Shown here: positions 23,901 through 33,513 of the stretch, piece after piece | How positions within the stretch are numbered: the first letter of the stretch is position 1 | Layout: every line of letters starts with the position of its first letter | NCBI GenBank assembly: GCA_930367215.1 | Contig: OV884059.1 | Coordinates: 99,746,993 to 99,810,992, forward strand | Origin: Pollenia angustigena | Taxonomy: Eukaryota; Arthropoda; Insecta; Diptera; Polleniidae | Reading direction: 5' to 3' | DNA length: 64,000 nt | Program-made: the position numbers and the translations under genes | Notes under the pieces: model-generated | The model's database searches: none | What the model was told of the DNA's origin: nothing | The model's input: only the letters and a program-made list of their open reading frames with translations

Positions 23901-24903
23901 GCAATGTATTCAACATGGTTTAGTTTTAAAGAAAATACATAGAATTCTTCAATTTGACCAATCAAATTGGTTACAAAAATATATTGATTTAAATAACCAT
24001 CACAGAACACTAGCAAAAAATTCATTTGAACAAAATTTTTTTAAATTGTTGAATAATGCAGTATACGGGAAAACTATGGAAAATGTTGATAAGAGGAAAG
24101 ACATTAAAATAGTATGTCAATGGGAGAATAGAGGAAAACGTTTAGGAGCCCGTGCTCTTATAGCTAAACCAAATTTCCATAGTTCACTTCAAATTCATGA
24201 AGATATGCATGCTATCCAAATGAATAGAATTAAAACTGAATACAACAAACCTATTTATGTTGGATTTGCAGTCTTAGAAATATCCAAATTTAAAATGTAT
24301 AGTTTTCATTATGATTACATAAAGCCTAAATATCGTGAAAACATTAAACTCAATTATATGGATACTGATTCCTTTATTTACGACATTAAAACAGATGATC
24401 TATACAGAGATATTAAAAACGACATAAATACTCATTTTGATACATCTGCATATCCGATAGATAATGTCTACAATATCCCACTTCTTAATAAAAAAGTTTT
24501 AGGGATGATGAAGGATGAGTGTAATGGTAAAATTATTAAGGAATTCATTGGGTTAAGAGCTAAAATGTACTCAGTGAAAATTGATAGAGAAGATAAGGAA
24601 ATTAAAAGAATTAAGGGCGTTAAGCATTGTGTAACCAGTAAATTAAGTATAAATGACTTTAGAAAATGTCTTTTAGAAAAAAAATTATACTATAATTCAA
24701 TGTATATATTTAGATCTAAGATACATCAAATTTATACTCAAAATATAAGAAAACTAACATTAAGTTATTTAGATGATAAGAGATTTATTAGAGATAATGG
24801 CGTTGATACTTTTGCATGGGGTCATTATAGAATAAATTACTATTCTGGACCTATGGAAGAGGATAACGACATTCTTCTCAATGTAAATATAGATTTTAAT
24901 TAA
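21000..24903 (+). CDS. C2H2 zinc-finger/family B DNA polymerase (left arm; one intron, one frameshift)
   Basis: DNA polymerase of the protein-primed (pPolB) type, expected to replicate the element. Exon 1 (21000-22151) encodes two C2H2 fingers (CEFC.., CQTC..) and a third (CEDC..). Exon 2 (22236-24903) encodes Exo I YADFEC (exon residues 68-72), an HNH/endonuclease VII-like motif (C162, C165, DHCH 177-180, YRG 185-187, C193N), Exo II NLSAYD (209-214), Exo III YLLLYLKVD (357-365), Pol A DVNNLYG (461-467), Pol B KLLNNAVYG (603-611), Pol C YMDTDS (707-712) and KMY (776-778). All catalytic residues needed are present. An A9 run at about 21233-21241 puts the first 92 codons out of frame with the rest; A8 would be in frame. 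Joined length would be near 1270 aa. A terminal protein domain is not visible. Confidence 0.85.
22152..22235 (+). other. 84-bp spliceosomal intron in the polymerase gene
   Basis: The donor is CAAA|GTAGGT and the acceptor is TTACAG|ATTG. The intron is AT-rich with a pyrimidine-rich tract (TTTTCTTTTTTCC) before the AG. Splicing joins codon AA|A and restores one frame from the zinc-finger part into the polymerase, while the unspliced frame stops at TAG 22153-22155. The same intron is kept in the right arm (37733-37816). Confidence 0.8.
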
Positions 24904-25164
24904 GTTTAAGTTTTTTAGATAATAAAAAAAATTGTAAATAAAAAAATTATGAAAAAAGAAGACATTAAAATGTTGTTTTTATTTCAAACCATATTTATTT
25001 AATAAAAATATTAAACAAAAAAAAAAAAAAAAAAAACCACAACTAACTCTAATCTTACCCCAAAAAAGCCTTGTTGTTGTTTTTATTTGTTTTTCTGTAT
25101 ATCTGGAGAACGGCAAGTGCCAAAGTTTCCAAATTAGATACAAAATATTGGTTTTATTACACCT
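24904..25164. other. 3' flank of polymerase gene with poly(A) run
   Basis: After the stop codon come AATAAAAA words and then an A21 run (25017-25037). The segment ends with a short unique stretch before the satellite. The A-run may reflect a polyadenylation remnant or simple expansion. The mirror run in the right arm has 22 T. Confidence 0.45.
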
Positions 25165-25465
25165 AATCTGCTTTCGATCTGCTTTTAATCAGCTTTTGAT
25201 CAGCTTTTGATCTGCTTTCGACCTGCTTTTGATCTGCTTTTGATCAGCTTTTGATCTGCTTTTGATCTGCTTTGTATCTGCTTTTGATCTGCTTTGTATC
25301 TGCTTTTGATCTGCTTTGTATCTGCTTTTGATCTGCTTTTGATCTGCTTTGTATCTGCTTTTGATCTGCTTTGTATCTGCTTTTGATCTGCTTTATATCT
25401 GCTTTTGATCTGCTTTGCATCTGCTTTTGATCTGCTTTATATCTGCTTTCGATCTGTTTTATATA
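25165..25465. repeat. 11-bp-period satellite (left arm)
   Basis: About 27 tandem copies of an 11-bp word of the type ATCTGCTTTTG, often alternating with ATCTGCTTTGT to give a 22-bp higher-order unit. It lies between the ends of the polymerase and ATPase genes, which converge on it. The period is close to one DNA helical turn. It is not coding in a useful frame. The mirror array is at 27390-27685. Confidence 0.85.
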
Positions 25466-25474
25466 TAATCTTAC

Positions 25475-26037
25475 TTATAATTGAATAAAATTATTAAATT
25501 CCTTTCTATAACGACCACCATTAATTGGATCTTCCATACTACCATCAATAAAACCATAATTATCTTTCCAACATTCCTTACAAATTGTTATAAACTGTTT
25601 AAATGACATATCACTGATAACATGATTATTAAATATATGCTTTAAATTCATTTCATCTTGTTTAAATATTATAATCATATTTGCATTATCACGTATCAAA
25701 TGTTTAGGAATTTTCGTAGATGTTTGACATAATACAATCTATATGTTTATATCTACCCATACAAAAGTAATCTCTTACAGTGTCTTGTATACCACAAATT
25801 ACATCATCGAATGTTATTATAGAGTGTGGATTTGCTTTAGCTGGACTTAAAACTTTTTCATTTTCCGAGAATGTAAATAGATTTTGAATATATGTATATG
25901 TTTTTCAAACAAAGACCATTAGGACTTTCTATAAGACTAATCATTACATAAGTCTTACGACAGTTTGATGGTTCAACAATTAATGCTGTTATTGAGCTTG
26001 GTAATAGTGTGCTATGTACAATATTAGCTTTTTTCAT
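25475..26037 (-). pseudogene. A32-type packaging ATPase relic (left arm)
   Basis: The minus strand reads, from 26037 down, MKKANIV..., then a degenerate P-loop VEPSNCRKTYVM (a canonical loop would have Gly where E and R stand), then IYIYSKS, a Walker B-like IITFDDVICG, RDYFCMGRYKHID, an LCQTSTKIPKHLIRDNAN segment and a C-terminal KECWKDNYGF...NGGRYRKEF. Two frame disruptions (near 25860 and near 25725) split it into three pieces. The motif order matches FtsK/HerA-family genome-packaging ATPases of Polintons and related viruses. The lost P-loop glycines and broken frames mean it cannot work as it stands. The same lesions occur in the right arm. Confidence 0.75.
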
Positions 26038-26646
26038 TTTTATCCAAATAAAATAGATGAAACTGTTAAAGATGTTGAAACTAAAATACAACTGCTAACA
26101 AATAAAATTAACCATGCTATCGTTAATAACATAGAAAAGCTGTATAAAGATGTTGAAGTCATTACCACTGCTAACAAAGATTTCGAAAAGAAAATATCAG
26201 ACTTAAAAAATGAAATTAATCAAGCTATCGTTAATAACATTGAAAAGTTCTATAAAGATGTAGAAGCTATTAGTATTGCCATTCCAAATCATATAAAGAA
26301 GGAGGAAAATGTTATTGAACAATCAGTTGAGAAACAAATATTAAAAGTAAATAAAGAATATATGAAAAAAGTGGATGAAAGAGTTAATAAAGTAGAAGAA
26401 TATATTTTAAAATTGGATGGCATAGATGAAAGATTTAACAATATTGAAGATTACCTTTTTAAAAATATTGATAAACGTCCTCCGATAAAGATAAAACAAT
26501 ATACATATGTGTCTATATATATTTGGAATAATAATAAGATTTTCCTCCTTCTTTATATGATTTGGAATGGCAATACTAATAGCTTCTACATCTTTATAGA
26601 ACTTTTCAATGTTATTAACGATAGCTTGATTAATTTCATTTTTTAA
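26014..26646 (+). CDS. Coiled-coil ORF running through the palindrome centre (210 aa)
   Basis: Residues about 14-165 are heptad-rich and charged, with an internal duplication (INHAIVNNIEKLYKDVEVI followed by INQAIVNNIEKFYKDVEAI). It begins divergently from, and overlaps, the ATPase start. The frame crosses the left-arm end (26310), continues coding-like through the loop to about 26538, and then reads antisense into the right arm, so the natural C-terminus has been lost. The function is unknown; coiled-coil proteins of viruses include fibre and structural proteins, but nothing here decides that. Confidence 0.5.
   Translation: MYNISFFHFYPNKIDETVKDVETKIQLLTNKINHAIVNNIEKLYKDVEVITTANKDFEKKISDLKNEINQAIVNNIEKFYKDVEAISIAIPNHIKKEENVIEQSVEKQILKVNKEYMKKVDERVNKVEEYILKLDGIDERFNNIEDYLFKNIDKRPPIKIKQYTYVSIYIWNNNKIFLLLYMIWNGNTNSFYIFIELFNVINDSLINFIF
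26311..26538. other. 228-bp asymmetric loop at the palindrome centre
   Basis: The only part of the element without an inverted partner. It carries the continuation of the coiled-coil frame from the left arm. Next to the arm ends a short inverted match (TTATT 26312-26316 with AATAA 26533-26537) lies one mismatch beyond the arms, consistent with microhomology at a template switch. Confidence 0.85.
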
Positions 26647-26835
26647 GTCTGATATTTTCTTTTCGAAATCTTTGTTAGCAGTGGTAATGACTTCAACATC
26701 TTTATACAGCTTTTCTATGTTATTAACGATAGCATGGTTAATTTTATTTGTTAGCAGTTGTATTTTAGTTTCAACATCTTTAACAGTTTCATCTATTTTA
26801 TTTGGATAAAAATGAAAAAAGCTAATATTGTACAT
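26407..26835 (-). pseudogene. Mirror copy of the coiled-coil ORF (right arm, truncated)
   Basis: Identical to the first 100 or so residues of the plus-strand ORF starting at 26014, then diverging at the arm/loop border (26539) into unrelated residues. This copy lacks the downstream coil that the left copy keeps in the loop, so it looks like the derived, truncated one. Confidence 0.55.
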
Positions 26836-27374
26836 AGCACACTATTACCAAGCTCAATAACAGCATTAATTGTTGAACCATCAAACTGTCGTAAGACTTA
26901 TGTAATGATTAGTCTTATAGAAAGTCCTAATGGTCTTTGTTTGAAAAACATATACATATATTCAAAATCTATTTACATTCTCGGAAAATGAAAAAGTTTT
27001 AAGTCCAGCTAAAGCAAATCCACACTCTATAATAACATTCGATGATGTAATTTGTGGTATACAAGACACTGTAAGAGATTACTTTTGTATGGGTAGATAT
27101 AAACATATAGATTGTATTATGTCAAACATCTACGAAAATTCCTAAACATTTGATACGTGATAATGCAAATATGATTATAATATTTAAACAAGATGAAATG
27201 AATTTAAAGCATATATTTAATAATCATGTTATCAGTGATATGTCATTTAAACAGTTTATAACAATTTGTAAGGAATGTTGGAAAGATAATTATGGTTTTA
27301 TTGATGGTAGTATGGAAGATCCAATTAATGGTGGTCGTTATAGAAAGGAATTTAATAATTTTATTCAATTATAA
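26812..27374 (+). pseudogene. A32-type packaging ATPase relic (right arm)
   Basis: Mirror copy of 25475-26037 with the same degenerate P-loop and the same frame disruptions. Because both arms share every lesion, the gene was already broken before the arms were duplicated, or the arms have since been homogenised. Confidence 0.75.
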
Positions 27375-27389
27375 GTAAGATTATATATA

Positions 27390-27685
27390 AAACAGATCGA
27401 AAGCAGATATAAAGCAGATCAAAAGCAGATGCAAAGCAGATCAAAAGCAGATATAAAGCAGATCAAAAGCAGATACAAAGCAGATCAAAAGCAGATACAA
27501 AGCAGATCAAAAGCAGATCAAAAGCAGATACAAAGCAGATCAAAAGCAGATACAAAGCAGATCAAAAGCAGATACAAAGCAGATCAAAAGCAGATCAAAA
27601 GCTGATCAAAAGCAGATCAAAAGCAGGTCGAAAGCAGATCAAAAGCTGATCAAAAGCTGATTAAAAGCAGATCGAAAGCAGATTA
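27390..27685. repeat. 11-bp-period satellite (right arm)
   Basis: Mirror of the left-arm array, here read as AAAGCAGATCA-type words. Copy number appears equal to the left array by eye. Confidence 0.85.
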
Positions 27686-27947
27686 GGTGTAATAAAACCA
27701 ATATTTTGTATCTAATTTGGAAACTTTGGCACTTGCCGTTCTCCAGATATACAGAAAAACAAATAAAAACAACAACAAGGCTTTTTTGGGGTAAGATTAG
27801 AGTTAGTTGTGGTTTTTTTTTTTTTTTTTTTTTTGTTTAATATTTTTATTAAATAAATATGGTTTGAAATAAAAACAACATTTTAATGTCTTCTTTTTTC
27901 ATAATTTTTTTATTTACAATTTTTTTTATTATCTAAAAAACTTAAAC

Positions 27948-30418
27948 TTAATTAAAATCTATATTTACATTGAGAAGAATGTCGTTATCCTCTTCCATAG
28001 GTCCAGAATAGTAATTTATTCTATAATGACCCCATGCAAAAGTATCAACGCCATTATCTCTAATAAATCTCTTATCATCTAAATAACTTAATGTTAGTTT
28101 TCTTATATTTTGAGTATAAATTTGATGTATCTTAGATCTAAATATATACATTGAATTATAGTATAATTTTTTTTCTAAAAGACATTTTCTAAAGTCATTT
28201 ATACTTAATTTACTGGTTACACAATGCTTAACGCCCTTAATTCTTTTAATTTCCTTATCTTCTCTATCAATTTTCACTGAGTACATTTTAACTCTTAACC
28301 CAATGAATTCCTTAATAATTTTACCATTACACTCATCCTTCATCATCCCTAAAACTTTTTTATTAAGAAGTGGGATATTGTAGACATTATCTATCGGATA
28401 TGCAGATGTATCAAAATGAGTATTTATGTCGTTTTTAATATCTCTGTATAGATCATCTGTTTTAATGTCGTAAATAAAGGAATCAGTATCCATATAATTG
28501 AGTTTAATGTTTTCACGATATTTAGGCTTTATGTAATCATAATGAAAACTATACATTTTAAATTTGGATATTTCTAAGACTGCAAATCCAACATAAATAG
28601 GTTTGTTGTATTCAGTTTTAATTCTATTCATTTGGATAGCATGCATATCTTCATGAATTTGAAGTGAACTATGGAAATTTGGTTTAGCTATAAGAGCACG
28701 GGCTCCTAAACGTTTTCCTCTATTCTCCCATTGACATACTATTTTAATGTCTTTCCTCTTATCAACATTTTCCATAGTTTTCCCGTATACTGCATTATTC
28801 AACAATTTAAAAAAATTTTGTTCAAATGAATTTTTTGCTAGTGTTCTGTGATGGTTATTTAAATCAATATATTTTTGTAACCAATTTGATTGGTCAAATT
28901 GAAGAATTCTATGTATTTTCTTTAAAACTAAACCATGTTGAATACATTGCTGAAGATTTCGATAATGTATTATGTAATTAGTTCTACTATTTAAATCAGT
29001 TATTAGTTTCTTTTGTTTCATGGTTTCAATTTTTTTATTCTCAGCACAAAATGGTAAATCATTATGATAGTCGTGTAATGTAGATGGATATTCTAGATCT
29101 ACCTCTAATATATATCCTAATGGAGAATCTTTTGCTATATTATTAACGTTGAAATGGTTATAATTTTCAACCCATTTAAAATTTTTATAGGGGAGGTATT
29201 GTGACATTGCATAGCCATACAAGTTATTAACATCTAAATATATTAAGTAGTTTGATTCTTTGTTAGAATCATAATCACTAATATATTTGTTATTAGCAAT
29301 TGAATGTCGATTAGAACATTGAACAATACCTCCCCTAATGCCCCGAAGGACAAAATTATATATATTAATATCAGTCAACAACTCCAATTCTATTGCAGTT
29401 GTTTTCAACATTGCATCCCAGGATAAACCTGGGGTAGTATAATATTGACATGGATCTAAATTATAAATGTTTGCACAAACTTTACGGAAATTTTCAAATA
29501 TATCGCAAAGTAAAAGAATATCTACTTTTAAATATAAAAGTAGATAATCTTTTAATGTTCTACATTTAAATGTTTTCCATACTTTTTGTGCATGTTCATA
29601 ATCCTCCACACTACACGACTCATTATTTAATTTATTGAAAAATATTGACCGAGGTGGTAATTGAATTTCTTCAAGACGATTCATCGAATCTAAATAATCA
29701 TACGGAAAGACACCCTTACGTTTCATTAAATTAAATTCTTCATCATTTGGATAGCTGGATTTTACTACCGTTAAATCACTGTCGGACAAATAACTTGCTA
29801 ATTTTGCTATACTCGATGGCATAAACCTAAATGAATCGAGAAAACGTAACTCAATTGTATCTTTTTCATTTATAGAAATTCTTTTTGATATAGACACATA
29901 AAGCTCCTTATTTAAAGGTATAATATTTATATCGCCTTCAATTGTTGAAAGCTCTCTTACAAACAGATGGCAATCATATGCCGAAAGATTATGAAAGAAT
30001 ATAGGGATGAAATTTGTAATTTGATATTCTAAATTACATTGATTATGAGCAGCACCCCTATATTGACCAGTTAGATGACAATGGTCAGCTACTTTATCTT
30101 CATTAGATAAAGATTTCGTACAAATATAACAAGTCTTGCTTTCATAATGTTGTATCTGTTGCAGGGGTGTTAAGGAATTCATTGGTTTAATAACACTTAG
30201 ATGACTAGTGTAAATAGCTAAAATGTCGTCAACTAAAGTTTTAAAAAAATGTCGTGGCGCATCAGTTCCAGTATAAATTTTAAAAATATCTAAGTCTGAG
30301 TTATACGAACATTTAATAAAATAACTATAAGCAAATGGAATATGCTTTTGTGTTGATTTTACGTTCTTAGAATTTTGAATGTTTACTGTTTCCAGAATAC
30401 ATTCAAAATCAGCGTATA
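27948..30418 (-). pseudogene. Polymerase gene, right arm, 3' portion of exon 2
   Basis: Encodes the polymerase from within Exo I (ADFEC) to the C-terminus, nearly identical to the left-arm copy, with Pol A, B and C motifs intact. It is cut off from its 5' part by the LTR element, so it has no start of its own. Residues read upstream of ADFEC in this frame belong to the LTR. Confidence 0.85.
30415..30418 (+). repeat. Target duplication of the LTR element, left (TATA)
   Basis: TATA here and at 37532-37535. The left arm of the palindrome shows the single original site GCGTATACAAC (as complement), which confirms a 4-bp duplication. Confidence 0.9.
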
Positions 30419-31333
30419 AGTTAAGGAACGGTCTAATGTGATGATAGTAAAATGCAAATACGAATCTTACTCTTGTTACTACGCAAACATTTTCATTGAT
30501 CTTCTCTTTCATTGATATTTTATGATCCGTTATTGCTTTAGCAATAGTAAAATAAGTTATTCACTTTTTAATTCATACTCTTGTTACTACGCAAACATTT
30601 TCATTGATCTTCTCTTTCATTGATATTTTATGATCCGTTATTGCTTTAGCAATAGTAAAAGAAATTATTCATTGTTTTTTATTCATTGAAAATAAAAGTC
30701 AGTCAGATCTCGATCTCGTTAAAGCAAAGACAAAGTTTCTAACTATCGTAGAAATTATTAAAGGAAATTAATTAAATTTAAAAAGAATGAACTTAAAATA
30801 AAATGCAAAAGTGTAAAATTTAAGTGAATGAAAAAATTTAAAATTAGAATTTAACTAATGAAGAAAAATATTAAAATTAAATTGGAAAGGATAAACTTAA
30901 GTAAAATAAAATTATAGAAGAGATAAACTTAAAGTAAAATAAAATTTAAAACTATGAAATGTAAATGTTAATGACAAAAGAAAGTTAAAATTAAATTTAA
31001 TAAAAGGCCATAGAAATCTACATAGTAGAAAGGTAAAAATATAAAAACTTAAAATTTGAACTACTTAAAACAATTTAAATTAGACTAATAAAAACTAAAT
31101 TTAATAAGAATACCTTTAAAATTAAAAACTAAATTTAATAAGAATACTTTTAAAATTCTACATAGTGGAAGGAAATAAAATACGAAAGAGCTAAAAATTA
31201 GAATCACTAAATTCAATTTAAATTAGTGTGATAAGAAATTAAAAAGAACTTTAATAAACTAAAATATAACTTCAATCAAATATAAAAAGGCTTTTATTGC
31301 TCAGGATGGACCATTCACACTTAAAAATTAATT
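30419..31333 (+). repeat. 5' LTR (915 bp)
   Basis: Begins AGTTAAGGAACGGTC and ends TTAATT. It contains a 108-bp tandem duplication (30469 and 30577, starting ACTCTTGTTACTACGC). The AT-rich R/U5 side has TATAAAAAGG-like words near 31280. Confidence 0.92.
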
Positions 31334-31346
31334 GGCGCCCAACGTG
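31333..31346 (+). other. Primer binding site, tRNA-Lys type
   Basis: TGGCGCCCAACGTG is complementary to the 3' end of insect tRNA-Lys, with its first T overlapping the last LTR base, as in gypsy-type elements. The complementarity to tRNA-Lys is from general knowledge of the tRNA 3' sequence. Confidence 0.8.
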
Positions 31347-32076
31347 ATTAACCAAAAAAAAAAATACCACAACAATAACAAAACCGTGTTCAAAATTAAA
31401 ATTGTTTTAATATAAAAGAAGATTAATATAGTTTTAATAAATTCCAAATATCATGAGACTTCTAACAAACTAAGCAAATTCTTTTAACCAAATAAAAACA
31501 AATCCCAAACAACACCATTGTCGCCAACATTGTCCATCGCCCAACAAGCCAGAGGTAGAAGTAGTTGACCGTTTAATCAAACCACCAGCATCGGGGTAAC
31601 TAATTTAAAGGCTAAGCCAAATAGGAACCAGCACCATTGGTCATAAATTTTTTTTAGTAATATAAAGGTATTATATTTCGTACTATAAATTAAATTAGTA
31701 CTAAGTTAACATTTAAAATTGTGAACGGCAGGGAGAAAAATATTTATAGATATTTTTATTTTATTATAAATATAAATTATATTTGACTAAAAATTCAAAA
31801 TCAAAAATTATTAAAAAAAATAGAGTTGCAAAAAGAGGACATTAAAAAAATATATTTTTCTCTCTTCTTAAAAACTAAATTTAAATTAAACAAAACTTAA
31901 TTTATTTTAAAAAAAGTAATAATTACCTACGTTGAGTTAGAAGCCCGTCTTTGCTATTAATTAACAATAAAGAATAAGATGATACGAAAATATTTTCGGG
32001 TGTAATTTTTCTCCTTTTTCGTGGCTAAAAACTCTAAACTCTTTGACGTATAGTGCTGATTATAGATTAGTTATTT
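31347..32076 (+). other. Leader between primer site and gag
   Basis: About 730 bp of AT-rich untranslated leader without a long ORF. It probably holds packaging and dimerisation signals, but none can be pinpointed by eye. Confidence 0.4.
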
Positions 32077-33513
32077 ATGAACTGCCTTGGGAAAACCATT
32101 GAAGACATTGATAGGACTATTAATCTACTTCAAGGCCTTGACATTAACGACGGAAAAACAAAACGGGAAACCATGGACGAACAGGCTTTACGGGCGATTG
32201 TTAATAGTGCTGTTACGCAGGCAACAGAACGGACCCGATCAGAGTTTCGGAACGTAGTTGACCAGTTAAATGCAAGAATTGATGCTCTTCAACCCCCATC
32301 TGCTGCAGAAGAATACAAAGATATCGAAATCACTGAAGGTGTAGAGTGCGACGAACCGCTTGACATTGTTAAGTCTCTCCCCGAGTTTAAAGGCGAAGGT
32401 TTTAGGTATATTTCTTGGCGTCAAGCCGCGGTTACAGCCCACAAATTGTTTGAGCGATATCAGGGTAGTTCCAAATACTATCAGGCTGTCGCCATAATAA
32501 GAAATAAAATTGTAGGGAGGGCAGACTCTGTTTTAAGTAGCTACAATACTGTTTTGAACTTCTATGCCATACTTAATAGATTAGATTTTGCGTACTCTGA
32601 TAAAACTTCTATTTACACATTAGAGCAAGAACTTTCAACCTTAAGACAAGGCCAAAGGCCTATAATTGAATTTTATAGTGACATTGAAAGTAAACTAACC
32701 TCCATAATAAACAAGGTTATAATGTCTTATGAGGGAGATTCTACATTGATTCAGTCCCTTAACCAGAAATATAGGATGGATGCACTCCGAGTTTTTATTT
32801 CGGGTCTCAATAAACCCCTATGCGATACCTTGTTTGCATGTAGACCAGTAGATCTGCCTACTGCTTTGGCGATGGCGCAGGAATTAGAAACAAACCAAAA
32901 TAGGTATCGTTTTGCAACAATTTATAATAACGGGCTCGGCAGCGTGCAGCAGGGATATTTTCAGCAGACGCACTCAGGGTTTCATAACTTAAATGCTTCT
33001 GTTCGTAATATCCAGCCATCTAGTTATTACCAGAGACCACCAATTAGAAACTCACTTTCACACAGTCAAGTCCAACAACAGCAGTATGTTCAGCCACAAC
33101 AGTTTTACCCAACGCCCTCTCCGTTTTATCCGAAACCACCAGTGGGAAACCCGTCTTTTAGCAATCAAATGCGACAACCTTTTATTCAGCCACGACAATT
33201 TCACTCCAAGTCCCAATCGAACTCTCGAGTAGACTGCCGGCCACCAAATGTCCAAAGCCATAATTTACCCCATTCACAGGCATTAGATTCTGATGTCAGT
33301 ATGCGTACGCTCAGGTCTACAGCCGGACCAACTTTTCAGAATAGGCAAATCGTAAATCATCTAGAGCATGAAGAGCAACCGGAGCACTCATGGGAGGAGG
33401 AATCAAACCTTATCAATTTTCGGGAAAACCAAACCGGACAAGACATATCCTTCGAAGATGAGATACATTTTTTAGGGGTAACTCAGTCCTTCCCTACATC
33501 GAAGGAAAAATAG
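32077..33513 (+). CDS. Gag polyprotein of the LTR element (478 aa)
   Basis: Structural protein of the virus-like particle. The central part (about residues 100-285, LPEFKGEGFRYISW to LAMAQELE) has the helical capsid-like pattern of gypsy/errantivirus Gag. The region about 290-400 is Q/P/S-rich. No CCHC zinc knuckle is present, as is common in errantiviral Gag. The frame is intact. Its end overlaps pol by about 50 bp, including a slippery heptamer. Confidence 0.85.
   Translation: MNCLGKTIEDIDRTINLLQGLDINDGKTKRETMDEQALRAIVNSAVTQATERTRSEFRNVVDQLNARIDALQPPSAAEEYKDIEITEGVECDEPLDIVKSLPEFKGEGFRYISWRQAAVTAHKLFERYQGSSKYYQAVAIIRNKIVGRADSVLSSYNTVLNFYAILNRLDFAYSDKTSIYTLEQELSTLRQGQRPIIEFYSDIESKLTSIINKVIMSYEGDSTLIQSLNQKYRMDALRVFISGLNKPLCDTLFACRPVDLPTALAMAQELETNQNRYRFATIYNNGLGSVQQGYFQQTHSGFHNLNASVRNIQPSSYYQRPPIRNSLSHSQVQQQQYVQPQQFYPTPSPFYPKPPVGNPSFSNQMRQPFIQPRQFHSKSQSNSRVDCRPPNVQSHNLPHSQALDSDVSMRTLRSTAGPTFQNRQIVNHLEHEEQPEHSWEEESNLINFRENQTGQDISFEDEIHFLGVTQSFPTSKEK
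33468..33474 (+). promoter_or_regulatory. -1 ribosomal frameshift site TTTTTTA
   Basis: In the gag frame the bases read T TTT TTA, a canonical slippery heptamer, 39 bp before the gag stop. Pol is open in the -1 frame from just upstream (its last stop is TGA at 33459-33461). A downstream pseudoknot was not assessed. Confidence 0.7.

Larger units (their letters stand above)
18426..26310 (+). repeat. Left arm of the giant palindrome
   Basis: Inverted counterpart of 26539-41540. Only a handful of differences were seen by eye: a homopolymer C19/G15 difference near 20252/39697, an A-run of 21 against 22, a few substitutions, and one 1-bp deletion in the right arm. Such near identity over 7.9 kb means recent formation or ongoing gene conversion. 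Confidence 0.92.

Noticed and set aside
25165..25465. Regular repeats considered as a CRISPR-like array
   Set aside because: Units are 11 bp with no unique spacers and the context is a eukaryotic genome; it is a satellite.
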